Of a DNA stretch of 64,000 nucleotides, positions 35,408-44,205 are shown one piece after another (the first letter of the stretch is position 1; each line of letters opens with the position of its first letter). Origin of the DNA: an uncultured Mediterranea sp. (GTDB taxonomy: Bacteria > Bacteroidota > Bacteroidia > Bacteroidales > Bacteroidaceae); the NCBI GenBank assembly GCA_945831575.1, contig CAMACX010000013.1, positions 1-64,000 of the forward strand. The letters run 5' to 3'. The notes beneath the pieces were generated by a model. It saw nothing but the letters and a program-made list of their open reading frames with translations. It was not told where the DNA came from and made no database searches. The translations under genes and the position numbers were made by a program.

Positions 35408-35794
35408 TTACATGTTGGGGTTGTCGATGGTGATGGTCATGTCGGGAACCAACGTGTACTCACCCTTGCGGCTGTTCCACTTGTAGTAGGTGGTGGTGAT
35501 GCTCTTGCCCTGGTAAGCATAGCGGATGCACATATCCTTCTTCCATTCCGAGCCGTCCCACTTCATGGCTTCGCTTTCGGTCATGCGATTTTGAGCATCG
35601 TAGCTGTAGTTGTACTTCATGTAGTTGCTCAGCATACCGTTGTCCGACTTGTAGATGGTTTCACCTACTTTCAATCCGTTTACTTCTTCGGTGTTGTAGA
35701 TCAGATTACTCTTGTTGTCGGCCATGGCGTTAACGCTGCATACCATAACGAGAACTGCGAAAAGAATTGCTTTGAATGACATAATTGCTTTCAT
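35408..35794 (-). CDS. DUF3836 family exported protein
   Basis: The 128-residue product has a signal peptide (AILFAVLVMVCSVNAMA) and repeats of the type seen in DUF3836: YNYSYDAQNRMTESEAMKWD and RYAYQGKSITTTYYKW. It is a small, probably periplasmic or surface protein of unknown function, found mainly in Bacteroides. The ATG at 35782 is an alternative start. It has a good promoter of its own (35859-35889). Confidence 0.85.
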   Translation of the reverse strand: MKAIMSFKAILFAVLVMVCSVNAMADNKSNLIYNTEEVNGLKVGETIYKSDNGMLSNYMKYNYSYDAQNRMTESEAMKWDGSEWKKDMCIRYAYQGKSITTTYYKWNSRKGEYTLVPDMTITIDNPNM

Positions 35795-35858
35795 CTTTTA
35801 AAAATATTTCTAGGTGGTTGAACTTTCGTTTTTCTAGCTTTTCTTCTGAAAAGCGGTG

Positions 35859-35889
35859 CAAAGGTACGCTCTTTTTCTGTATATGCAAT
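35859..35889 (-). promoter_or_regulatory. Promoter of the DUF3836 gene
   Basis: On the minus strand: ATTG (35886-35889), 19 bp, TACCTTTG (35859-35866). Leader of about 60 nt. Confidence 0.65.
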
Positions 35890-35969
35890 AATTTAAGCCA
35901 AATATTTTGTCATTCTGTCAATGCGCTCTTCTTCATATCTCTTTCTTTTTGCTCGTGAAGAAACTAAAA

Positions 35970-36001
35970 AAATAACCGACAAATCGTTTGCCGGTTATTT
36001 T
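35970..36001. terminator. Terminator of polA
   Basis: AAATAACCGACAAA and GTTTGCCGGTTATTT form a long stem with T runs on both sides. Confidence 0.85.
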
Positions 36002-36078
36002 CAGGTATCATGTTGCATGACTTACACTTTGAAACTCTTGCTTTCTGATTGTAAGTTAATTAATGCAAACCACTCTTT

Positions 36079-38946
36079 TTAGTGCGCCTCAAGCCAGTTC
36101 TTACCCCACCCAAAGTCCGCTTTTAGAGGGATTTGCATGGGGTATGCATGCTCCATCTCTTCGATTACAATTTGTTGCACAATTTCTTTTTCCTCCTCGG
36201 GAACGCTGAAATTAAGTTCGTCGTGGACCTGCACGATGAGTTTTGCTTTCAGATTGTTACTCTTGAAGCGTTGGTAGATGCGTGCCATGGCCACTTTGAT
36301 AATATCGGCGGCGCTTCCCTGTATGGGTGCATTGATGGCGTTGCGCTCGGCGTAGCTCCTGACGGTGGCGTTGTGGGATGTGATGTCGGGCAGGTAGCGC
36401 TTGCGGTGGAAGATGGTCTCCACATAGCCTTTGGCACGGGCCTGCTCGATGCTCTCGTTCATGTACTCCTTGATGCGGCCGTAGGTGGTGAAGTATTCAT
36501 CGATAAGCTCCTTGGCCTCGCCTCGGCTTACGTTCATCCGCTCCGCGAGGCCGAAGGTGGAGATGCCGTAGATGATGCCGAAATTGGCTGTCTTGGCCTT
36601 GCGCCGCATGTCGCCGGTCACCTCCTCGATGGGTACCTTATATATCTTGGCCGCCGTGGCGCTGTGGATGTCATCGTCGTTGCGGAAAGCCTCAATCATG
36701 TGAGGGTCGCCGCTGAGGTGGGCCATGAGGCGAAGCTCTATCTGCGAGTAGTCGGCTGAGAAGAAGCTGCATCCTTCGTCGGGGATGAAGGCTTTACGGA
36801 GCTCCTTGCCGTCTTCGTCACGGATGGGGATGTTCTGCAGGTTGGGGTTGCTCGAACTGAGACGTCCGGTGCTGGTCACGGCCTGGTTGAATGAGGAGTG
36901 GATGCGCCCCGTCTCGGGGTTGATGAGCTGCGGCAGGGTGTCGATGTAGGTGCTGAGCAGCTTCTTCACGCCCCGGTAGTCGAGAATCTTGCCTACGATG
37001 GGATGCTTGCTGCGCAGGGCTTCGAGCACCTCCTCACTCGTCACGTACTGCCCGCTCTTGGTCTTCTTGGCCTTGTCGGTTATCTTGAGTTGCTCGAACA
37101 GCACATCACCCACCTGCTTGGGCGAGCTGATGTTGAAGGTGGTTCCGGCCAGACTGTAGATCTCCTGTTCGATTTCTTGGAGCCGCTCGTTGAAGTGGAT
37201 GGAGGATTGCTTGAGTGAGTCGGTATCAATCCGCACACCGTTGCGCTCCATCTCCACCAAGACGGGTACCAAAGGCATCTCGATGTCATAGAATAGCTGC
37301 TCTACACCGGCTTTCTTCAATTCCAGCTCCAGCAGCTTCTTCAGCTTCAGGGTAACGTCGGCATCTTCGCAAGCGTAGCGATAGACCTCTTCGGGCTGAA
37401 GGTCGCGCATGGAGCGTTGCCCTTTGCCCTTCGTACCAATCAGTTCGTCGATGTGGATGGTCTGGTAGTTGAGATAGACCTCGGCCAGGTAGTCCATGTT
37501 GTGCCGCAGTTCGGGTTGCAGCACGTAGTGGGCGAGCATGGTGTCGAAGAGTGCTCCTCTCACCTCCGCTCCATAGTTGGCCAGCACGATCATGTCGTAC
37601 TTGATATTCTGTCCCACCTTGAGGGTTGCTTCGTTCTCAAAGAGTGGTTTTATGGAGTTTACAATTTTTATGGCTTCTTCACGATTGGAAGGAATCGGGA
37701 TGTAGTAAGCCCTGTTTTCCTCTACGGCGAGGCTGATTCCCACCAGTTCGGCCTTCATCGGCTCGGTACTTGTGGTCTCTGTGTCTAGAACGAGAAAATC
37801 AGATGTCCGTAATTTTTGAAATATTTTGGTTCTTTTCTCCTCGGAATCAATCAGTTGATAATCCGTCTCGATATCTGTTAAGCGCTTGAGATTTTGATTT
37901 TCGGCGTTGCCCGTCCCCTCGTCGGGAAATAGCGCAAACAAATCGCCTTGGACGGGTGCTTGCTTTGGGCTCTCCTCTTCGGTCGCGGCAAACAGGGTAC
38001 CGGCAAAGAGGTCACCGGTCGGTTGTGTGCTCTTTGCTCTTGCTGCGCCTTGAGTACTCTTTGTTGATGATGTGGGTTTGCTCTCTTCAAACTTCCGTTG
38101 GATGAGGGTGCGGAACTCCAGCTCTTCAAACAGCGTGCGTAGGGTAGGGGAGTCGGGCTCTTCGCGTACCAGCGTCTCCATGTCGAGCGTGATGGGCACA
38201 TCGGTCTTGATGGTGGCCAGGAATTTGGAGAAACGGATCTGCTCCATATTCTCTTCTACCTTTTTCTTCAACGCCCCTTTCAGCTGGTCGGTGTGTTCGA
38301 GCAGCTGGTCAATGCCGCCAAATTCGGCAATCAGCTTTTGAGCCGTCTTTTCGCCCACGCCCGGGCAGCCGGGGATGTTGTCGCTCGCATCGCCCATCAA
38401 GCCGAGGATGTCAATCATCTGCCTGGTGTCGGTCAGTCCATACTTTGCCTTCACCTCCTCCGGGCCCATTACCTCAAAGCCACCGCTGTGCTTAGGGCGG
38501 TACATGAAGACCTGCTCGCCTACCAGCTGTCCGTAATCCTTGTCGGGTGTCATCATGTAGGTGGTGATGCCTTGCTGTGCGGCCTGGGTGGCCAGCGTGC
38601 CGATGACGTCGTCGGCTTCATAGCCGCTCACCTCCAGGATAGGGATGCGGTATGCTTCGATGATCTGCTTAATAATAGGTACACTTTGCCGGATGACCTC
38701 GGGTGTCTCTTCGCGTTGCGCCTTGTATTGCGCAAAAGCCTCGTGACGGAAGGTCGGACCTGAGGGGTCGAATGCCACGCCGATGTGTGTGGGGTTCTCC
38801 TTCTTGAGCACCTCCTCCAGCGTGGTGACAAATCCCATAATGGCTGACGTGTTCAGCCCCTTTGAGTTGATGCGAGGGCTTTTGATAAAGCCGTAATAGG
38901 CCCTATATATGAGGGCGTATGCATCCAATAAGAACAGTTTATCCAT
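36079..38946 (-). CDS. polA: DNA polymerase I
   Basis: The 955-residue product has all three domains: the 5'-3' exonuclease (1-290, with SGYEADDVIGTLA and GDASDNIPGCPGVGEKTA), the 3'-5' exonuclease (about 365-540) with intact DTETT, NIKYD and ACEDAD acidic motifs, and the polymerase (about 560-955) with ADYSQIELR, KTANFGIIYGIS and VHDELNFSV. A low-complexity linker with TSSTKSTQGAARAKSTQ joins the first two. Proofreading looks possible. It is divergent from the polyprenyl synthase gene. Confidence 0.97.
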   Translation of the reverse strand: MDKLFLLDAYALIYRAYYGFIKSPRINSKGLNTSAIMGFVTTLEEVLKKENPTHIGVAFDPSGPTFRHEAFAQYKAQREETPEVIRQSVPIIKQIIEAYRIPILEVSGYEADDVIGTLATQAAQQGITTYMMTPDKDYGQLVGEQVFMYRPKHSGGFEVMGPEEVKAKYGLTDTRQMIDILGLMGDASDNIPGCPGVGEKTAQKLIAEFGGIDQLLEHTDQLKGALKKKVEENMEQIRFSKFLATIKTDVPITLDMETLVREEPDSPTLRTLFEELEFRTLIQRKFEESKPTSSTKSTQGAARAKSTQPTGDLFAGTLFAATEEESPKQAPVQGDLFALFPDEGTGNAENQNLKRLTDIETDYQLIDSEEKRTKIFQKLRTSDFLVLDTETTSTEPMKAELVGISLAVEENRAYYIPIPSNREEAIKIVNSIKPLFENEATLKVGQNIKYDMIVLANYGAEVRGALFDTMLAHYVLQPELRHNMDYLAEVYLNYQTIHIDELIGTKGKGQRSMRDLQPEEVYRYACEDADVTLKLKKLLELELKKAGVEQLFYDIEMPLVPVLVEMERNGVRIDTDSLKQSSIHFNERLQEIEQEIYSLAGTTFNISSPKQVGDVLFEQLKITDKAKKTKSGQYVTSEEVLEALRSKHPIVGKILDYRGVKKLLSTYIDTLPQLINPETGRIHSSFNQAVTSTGRLSSSNPNLQNIPIRDEDGKELRKAFIPDEGCSFFSADYSQIELRLMAHLSGDPHMIEAFRNDDDIHSATAAKIYKVPIEEVTGDMRRKAKTANFGIIYGISTFGLAERMNVSRGEAKELIDEYFTTYGRIKEYMNESIEQARAKGYVETIFHRKRYLPDITSHNATVRSYAERNAINAPIQGSAADIIKVAMARIYQRFKSNNLKAKLIVQVHDELNFSVPEEEKEIVQQIVIEEMEHAYPMQIPLKADFGWGKNWLEAH

Positions 38947-39018
38947 ATATTTTTCTCTATTTCATGCTTTTTTTCTTGGTAAAAGTACAAAAAAATACGA
39001 TAGTAACCTTTTTATTGC

Positions 39019-39026
39019 TATTTTTG
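39019..39026 (+). promoter_or_regulatory. -7 box for the polyprenyl synthase gene
   Basis: TATTTTTG 21 bp before the ATG at 39047. It lies inside the upstream open frame and argues against a start at 38909. A TACTTTTA on the other strand (38980-38987) may serve polA. Confidence 0.4.
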
Positions 39027-39046
39027 TGGCCAAAATTAATCGTTTT

Positions 39047-40018
39047 ATGGAGAAAACCTACCTTGTTAGTGAGCCTATAGCAGCCGAAATGGCGTATTTT
39101 CGTACACTTTTCCGCAGTGCTTTGGTTGGCAACAATCCGTTGCTCAACCAAGTTACAGAACACATCTTGCAGAAGAGTGGAAAGATGATGCGCCCTATGC
39201 TGGTGTTCCTCACGGCGAAGCTTTTTGGTGAGGTCAACGAAGCGACTTACCGTGCGGCGGTCTCTCTGGAACTGCTTCACAATGCCAGCCTTGTACATGA
39301 TGATGTGGTGGATGATAGTGACGAACGACGTGGACAGCAATCGGTCAATGCACTATTCAACAACAAGGTGGCTGTGCTCTCAGGCGATTACCTCCTGGCT
39401 ACTTCTCTTCTGCAAGTGGCTGCCACGAGCAATCTGGAGATTGTGCGGACGGTGTCCCAGCTGGGACAAGACCTGTCCGATGGCGAGCTACTCCAACTGG
39501 CCAACGTAGGCAACAATCAATTCGCTGAGGAGGTCTATTACGAGGTAATCCGTAAGAAGACGGCTGTCCTTTTTGCCGCTTGTACCAAGGTGGGTGCCTT
39601 GTCGGTCGGTGCCTCTGAGGAGGATGTAGAGAGGGCTCGTCTGTTTGGCGAATATGTGGGTCTCTGTTTTCAGATTCGTGACGACATTTTCGACTATTTT
39701 GATGACAATATCGGCAAGCCTACGGGCAATGACATGAAGGAGGGAAAACTGACCTTGCCCGTGCTCCATGCCCTCAATTCTACTGCTGATACGGCCGCTG
39801 CGCAACTGGCTCTAAAGGTGAAGCATGGTGAAGCCACCACTGCTGAAATCGCCCAATTAATCGAGTTTTCCAAGTGTCACGGTGGCATAGCCTATGCCGA
39901 ACAGCAGATGCATGAGATAGAAAAAAAGGCTTGCACTCTACTGGCAACCTATCCTGATTCGCCCGTGAGGCAAGCCCTTTATGCTTATTTGCTCTGTGTC
40001 ATCCATCGTGTCAAGTAG
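39047..40018 (+). CDS. ispB: Polyprenyl diphosphate synthase
   Basis: Makes the long isoprenoid chain of menaquinone. The 323-residue product has the two aspartate-rich motifs: LVHDDVVDDSDERRG and QIRDDIFDYFDDNIGKPTGND, and the GKMMRPMLVFL and NNKVAVLSGDYLLA segments. The open frame extends to 38909, but the start MEKTYLVSEPIAAEM at 39047 fits the family and follows a -7 box. Chain length (C35, C40 or other) is not readable. Confidence 0.93.
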   Translation: MEKTYLVSEPIAAEMAYFRTLFRSALVGNNPLLNQVTEHILQKSGKMMRPMLVFLTAKLFGEVNEATYRAAVSLELLHNASLVHDDVVDDSDERRGQQSVNALFNNKVAVLSGDYLLATSLLQVAATSNLEIVRTVSQLGQDLSDGELLQLANVGNNQFAEEVYYEVIRKKTAVLFAACTKVGALSVGASEEDVERARLFGEYVGLCFQIRDDIFDYFDDNIGKPTGNDMKEGKLTLPVLHALNSTADTAAAQLALKVKHGEATTAEIAQLIEFSKCHGGIAYAEQQMHEIEKKACTLLATYPDSPVRQALYAYLLCVIHRVK

Positions 40019-40050
40019 TACGTTCGCTCTCCTTGCGTACTGCTTCGTCT

Positions 40051-40072
40051 TCCTTTAGAAGGATTTCTTTTT
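40051..40072 (+). terminator. Terminator of the polyprenyl synthase gene
   Basis: Short stem TCCTT/AAGGA (40051-40055, 40059-40063) followed by TTTCTTTTT. It slightly overlaps the convergent deoC stop region. Confidence 0.55.
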
Positions 40073-40973
40073 AGAAGAACTTCGTCTCCTGTCCCAGGAT
40101 TTCGCTTAACAGCAGGTTGGCCAGGCGGCTTGTACCGAGGCGGAAGAGGGTGTTGTTAAGCCACTCTTCGCCGAGCACCTCCTTGACGATGGTGTAGTAG
40201 GCTACGGCATCATCCACGGTATTGATACCTCCAGCAGGCTTGAATCCCACCTTTCGGCCCGTCTGCTCGTAATACTCCTTGATGGCCTGACACATCACGT
40301 AAGCGGCCTCTGGTGTGGCGGCGGGCTGCTGTTTGCCTGTGCTTGTCTTGATGAAGTCTGCTCCCGAGTACATGGACAGGATGGAGGCTTTTTTGATGTT
40401 CTCTGCCGTCTTGAGGGCACCAGTCTCCAGGATAACCTTCAGGTGATGCTCCTTGCAGGTCGCCTTGATTTCTTCGATTTCATCGCATACATTCTCGTAG
40501 TCACCCACGAGGAATTTGCCCACCGAAAGCACGATGTCAATCTCGTCTGCACCATCCAGCAGAGCCAGTGATGTCTCGGCAATTTTTACCTCTGTGAAGG
40601 TCTGGGAGTGGGGGAATCCGGCCGATACGCAGGCTATCTTAACCTCTTCTACCTCCAATGTGTCGTGTACAATCTCTGCAAAGCAGGGATAGACGCAGAT
40701 GGCGGCTACATTCTTCAGATCCGGATAGAGCTCCTCAAAGCGGTTGACCTTCTGCGTGAACCGCATCACGCTCTCGTCGCTGTCGGTGGTATTCAGCGTG
40801 GTCAGGTCGATACAATGGAAGAGGAATTTCAGTACCTCTTCTCTATGATTGGACGCTGCTTTTGCCTCCAGCAGACTCTCCACCTGCTTGGCGATTGAGG
40901 CATCGTCAAGCCGTGTGTTGTACTTCGATAAGGCCTCGTCGTACTTACTCTTTTTCGTTTCGTTACTCTCCAT
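40071..40973 (-). CDS. deoC: Deoxyribose-phosphate aldolase
   Basis: Splits deoxyribose 5-phosphate to glyceraldehyde 3-phosphate and acetaldehyde. The 300-residue product has the Schiff-base lysine in GADFIKTSTGKQ, the proton-relay lysine in VGFKPAGGI and the CIDLTTLN start of the barrel. It is the last gene of the mnmG-apt-uvrC-dtd-mazG-deoC operon, and its start overlaps the mazG-like gene by 11 bp. Confidence 0.96.
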   Translation of the reverse strand: MESNETKKSKYDEALSKYNTRLDDASIAKQVESLLEAKAASNHREEVLKFLFHCIDLTTLNTTDSDESVMRFTQKVNRFEELYPDLKNVAAICVYPCFAEIVHDTLEVEEVKIACVSAGFPHSQTFTEVKIAETSLALLDGADEIDIVLSVGKFLVGDYENVCDEIEEIKATCKEHHLKVILETGALKTAENIKKASILSMYSGADFIKTSTGKQQPAATPEAAYVMCQAIKEYYEQTGRKVGFKPAGGINTVDDAVAYYTIVKEVLGEEWLNNTLFRLGTSRLANLLLSEILGQETKFF

Positions 40974-41313
40974 GATTCAAAAGTTTTGGGTTGTTTTTAT
41001 GTCTTTCTTTATCTCTGTTGCTCTTCTTCTCGATGCTCTTCAAGAGGGCATCGGTCAGGTCCACGCCGGTCTGATTGGCCAGGCAGAGGAGTACCCATAG
41101 TACATCGGCCATCTCCTCGTCAAGGTTCTCTTTCTCTCCTGCCTTGAAGGATTGGTCGCCATATTTGCGTGCCATGACGCGGGCCAGTTCACCCACTTCT
41201 TCGGTCAATACGGCCATATTGGTCAGTTCGCTGAAGTACCTTACACCAATGGTCTTGATCCAGTCATCGACCAGCTGCTGTGCCTTCTTGATGGTGATTT
41301 CTTCTCTTTCCAT
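40963..41313 (-). CDS. MazG-like nucleotide pyrophosphohydrolase
   Basis: The 116-residue product has the all-alpha NTP pyrophosphohydrolase signature: LTEEVGELARVMARKYGDQ and the metal-binding LDEEMADVLWVLLCLANQTG. Single-domain enzymes of this kind remove pyrophosphate from nucleoside triphosphates, perhaps dCTP or damaged nucleotides. It lies 5 bp after dtd and overlaps deoC by 11 bp, which suggests translational coupling. Confidence 0.9.
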   Translation of the reverse strand: MEREEITIKKAQQLVDDWIKTIGVRYFSELTNMAVLTEEVGELARVMARKYGDQSFKAGEKENLDEEMADVLWVLLCLANQTGVDLTDALLKSIEKKSNRDKERHKNNPKLLNHGE

Positions 41314-41318
41314 AGCTT

Positions 41319-41771
41319 TTATTCCTTGTTTTTTGAGTCCATGCAGATGGTTACCGGGCCATCGTTGAGCAGTTCAACCTTCATGTCTGCACCAAACGTT
41401 CCGGTGCCTATCGTCTTGCCTAGCGCTTCGCTCAGGCTGCTGATGAAGGCTTCGTAGAGTGGAATAGCCGTCTCGTGTTTGGCTGCCCTGATATAAGAGG
41501 GTCTGTTGCCCTTCTTGTAAGAGGCGTGTAAAGTAAACTGGCTTACCAACAGAATCTCGCCGTTTTCATCGAGGATGGATCGATTCATTACGCCCTGTTC
41601 ATCCTCAAACACACGCAGGTTGACCACCTTCTTGGTCAGCCATTCTACATCCTCCATACTATCTGCCTCTTCAATCCCTACGAGGATCATGAAGCCTTTG
41701 CCGATGGCTGATTTGACTGCGCCATCTATCGTAACCGATGCATGGGCTACCCGTTGTATTACGATTCTCAT
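41319..41771 (-). CDS. dtd: D-aminoacyl-tRNA deacylase
   Basis: Frees tRNA from D-amino acids and mischarged glycine. The 150-residue product has the two Dtd motifs, VSQFTLHASYKKGNRPSY and the Gly-cisPro NDGPVTI near the C-terminus. It sits 1 bp after uvrC, tightly inside the operon. Confidence 0.96.
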   Translation of the reverse strand: MRIVIQRVAHASVTIDGAVKSAIGKGFMILVGIEEADSMEDVEWLTKKVVNLRVFEDEQGVMNRSILDENGEILLVSQFTLHASYKKGNRPSYIRAAKHETAIPLYEAFISSLSEALGKTIGTGTFGADMKVELLNDGPVTICMDSKNKE

Positions 41772-41772
41772 A

Positions 41773-43599
41773 TTACGATTCTTTTTTTATAAAATGGTTT
41801 TTAATCAATTGCGCTTTGCTGGCCCCTATGCAAGCGGTGAGTTCCTCTTCGCTGGCCTCCCTGATGCGCTTCAGGCTCTTGAAAGTCTTGAGGAGCATCT
41901 CCTTGCTTTTGGTGCCGATTCCTTTGATTTCATCGAGCTCTGAGGCTGTCTGTCGCTTGCTTCTCTTGTCCCTGTGGAAGGTGATGGCATAGCGGTGTAC
42001 CTCATCCTGAATCCGCGTCAAGAGATGGAACAGGGGGCTTGTCTGCTTCATCCCAACGCTTATGGGTGGGTTGCCGTAGAGTAGCTCGTTGGTGCGGTGG
42101 CGGTTGTCTTTGGCCAAACCTGCGACTGGAACAGACAGTTTCAGTTCGTCCAGGACCTCCTGTACGGCACTCATCTGCCCCTTTCCACCATCGGTGATAA
42201 TCAGGTCGGGCAGGGGGGTACCTTCGTCCATGGCTCGCTTATACCGGCGGAATACCACCTCCCTCATCGAGGCGTAGTCATCGGGTCCTGTTACACTCTT
42301 GATATTATACTTCCGGTAATCTGATTTACTTGGTTTGCCTTTCACGAAGACCACGCACCCTGCCACGGCATCGCTGCCCTGGATGTTGGAGTTGTCGAAG
42401 CACTCTATCCGTATGGGGAGCCGGTCCAGATGGAGTTGGTCCTGGATTTCCTTCAGCAGGCGTACACTGCGTTGCTCAGGATTGAGCTTCTCAGCCTGTT
42501 TCAAGCGGTCGGCCTTGTATTGCTTTACGTTAAGCTTTGAAAGCTCCAGCAACGTCTTCTTATCGCCTTTTACGGGTATGGTAAAGGTCACGTCCTTCAA
42601 CTCCAGGTCGAGTTCGAACGGTATTATTATCTCTTTCGAACAGCTTTTGTACCGCTCTCTCATCTCCACGATACCGAGGGAGAGGAGTTCCTCTTTGCTT
42701 TCATCGAGTCGCTTCTTATACTCAAAGGTGAAGGCCTGGTTGATGGCACCATTTGTCACGTGCATGTAGTTGATGAAAGCGACCTTTTCATCGAGATCTT
42801 CCTCGATGGAGAAGACGTCGATGTTGTGAAGGATATGGCTTACGACCTCCGACTTCGAACGGTAATTCTCCAGGAGCAGGTATTTCTGCTTGACCTGCTC
42901 GGCTTCCTCAAAGCGCATCTCAGCCGCCAGTGATTGCATCTCTTGGTAGAGCTTTTTGCTTAGCTCGCGGGTGTTTCCTTTGAGGATTTCCTTGATTTCA
43001 TCGATGTTTTTCCGATATGCCTCCTCGCTGATTTTTCCTACACAGGGTCCCGCGCAGTTCTTGATATGGTACTTCAGGCAGACGTTGTATTTGCCGGCCT
43101 TAATCTGTTCCGGACTTAGGTTGAGTGAGCAGGTGCGGAGTGGGTAAAGGTGGAAGATGAGGTCGAGCAACCCGTACATGGTTGGTACATGGCTGTAGGG
43201 CCCAAAGTAGAGCGAACCGTTGCGTATGATCCGACGGGTCTTCATCACGCGGGGAAAGTGCTCATTGGGTATGCAGATGCTGGGGTAGGTCTTGTCATCC
43301 TTCAGCAAGACGTTATAGCGTGGCTTGTACTTCTTGATGAGGTTGTTCTCAAGCAATAAGGCATCCTCTTCCGTCTTCACCACGATATAGCGTATATCTG
43401 CTATTTTGCTTACCAATATCCTGGTCTTACCTGACTCGTGCTCGCGGTTGAAGTAGGACGATACCCTGCGCTTGAGGTTTTTTGCCTTTCCAACGTAGAT
43501 TATCGTCCCCTCTGCGTTCAAGTATTGGTATATCCCTGGGCTGTCCGGCAGGTTCTGCACAATTCCCTTCAGGTAGGTGTTTGCTCTCAGCTCTTCCAT
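41773..43599 (-). CDS. uvrC: Excinuclease ABC subunit C
   Basis: UvrC makes both incisions in nucleotide excision repair. The 608-residue product has the GIY-YIG nuclease (15-95: GIYQYLNAEGTIIYVGKAKNLKRRV), the UVR motif around 205-235 (EMRFEEAEQVKQKYLL), the UvrC/RNase H domain starting RIECFDNSNIQGSDAVAG, and helix-hairpin-helix motifs at the end (LDEIKGIGTKSKEMLLKTF). Length and order are normal. Confidence 0.97.
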   Translation of the reverse strand: MEELRANTYLKGIVQNLPDSPGIYQYLNAEGTIIYVGKAKNLKRRVSSYFNREHESGKTRILVSKIADIRYIVVKTEEDALLLENNLIKKYKPRYNVLLKDDKTYPSICIPNEHFPRVMKTRRIIRNGSLYFGPYSHVPTMYGLLDLIFHLYPLRTCSLNLSPEQIKAGKYNVCLKYHIKNCAGPCVGKISEEAYRKNIDEIKEILKGNTRELSKKLYQEMQSLAAEMRFEEAEQVKQKYLLLENYRSKSEVVSHILHNIDVFSIEEDLDEKVAFINYMHVTNGAINQAFTFEYKKRLDESKEELLSLGIVEMRERYKSCSKEIIIPFELDLELKDVTFTIPVKGDKKTLLELSKLNVKQYKADRLKQAEKLNPEQRSVRLLKEIQDQLHLDRLPIRIECFDNSNIQGSDAVAGCVVFVKGKPSKSDYRKYNIKSVTGPDDYASMREVVFRRYKRAMDEGTPLPDLIITDGGKGQMSAVQEVLDELKLSVPVAGLAKDNRHRTNELLYGNPPISVGMKQTSPLFHLLTRIQDEVHRYAITFHRDKRSKRQTASELDEIKGIGTKSKEMLLKTFKSLKRIREASEEELTACIGASKAQLIKNHFIKKES

Positions 43600-43620
43600 T
43601 CTTCTGACGAACCTATCGAC

Positions 43621-44145
43621 TTACAGAGACAAAACCGACTCCACCTCCACATCTTCGGTGAATAGGGACTTCCCATTCAACTCCTTTAGCTCGATGATGA
43701 AGTTGGCCATTACCTTTTTCGGCTTCAGCTGCTTCACCAGATTGCATGCGGCGACCATGGTGCCACCTGTTGCCAACAGGTCATCGTGAATCAACACCAC
43801 GTCGTGTTCGTCGATGGCATCCTTGTGCATCTGTATGGTATCTGTGCCATACTCTTTGGTGTAGCTCTCCTCGATGGTGTCAGCTGGCAACTTCCCCGGC
43901 TTGCGGATAGGAACGAAGCCAGCTCCTAAACGTGCGGCCAACATGGGGCCCATGATGAAGCCACGACTCTCTATACCTACAACCTTCGTAATCCCTTTGT
44001 CCTTGTACATTTCATACAGGATGTCGCTCAGCTCCCGGATTGCTACGCTGTCTTTGAACAGTGTCGTTACGTCGTAAAACAGTATTCCTGGAATGGGAAA
44101 ATCAGGAATCTGACGGATGCTTTTGATTAATGTCTCTTTGCTCAT
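43621..44145 (-). CDS. apt: Adenine phosphoribosyltransferase
   Basis: Salvages adenine to AMP with PRPP. The 174-residue product has the PRPP motif VVLIHDDLLATGGTMVA and the substrate-loop sequences PDFPIPGILFYDVTTL and ESRGFIMGPMLAARLGAGF. It lies between mnmG (60 bp away) and uvrC (21 bp away) in the same direction. Confidence 0.97.
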   Translation of the reverse strand: MSKETLIKSIRQIPDFPIPGILFYDVTTLFKDSVAIRELSDILYEMYKDKGITKVVGIESRGFIMGPMLAARLGAGFVPIRKPGKLPADTIEESYTKEYGTDTIQMHKDAIDEHDVVLIHDDLLATGGTMVAACNLVKQLKPKKVMANFIIELKELNGKSLFTEDVEVESVLSL

Positions 44146-44205
44146 AATCAGTACTTTTTATAGAGTTATATAAATCTTTTGTTTCACGTGGAACACGCCT
44201 GTGTG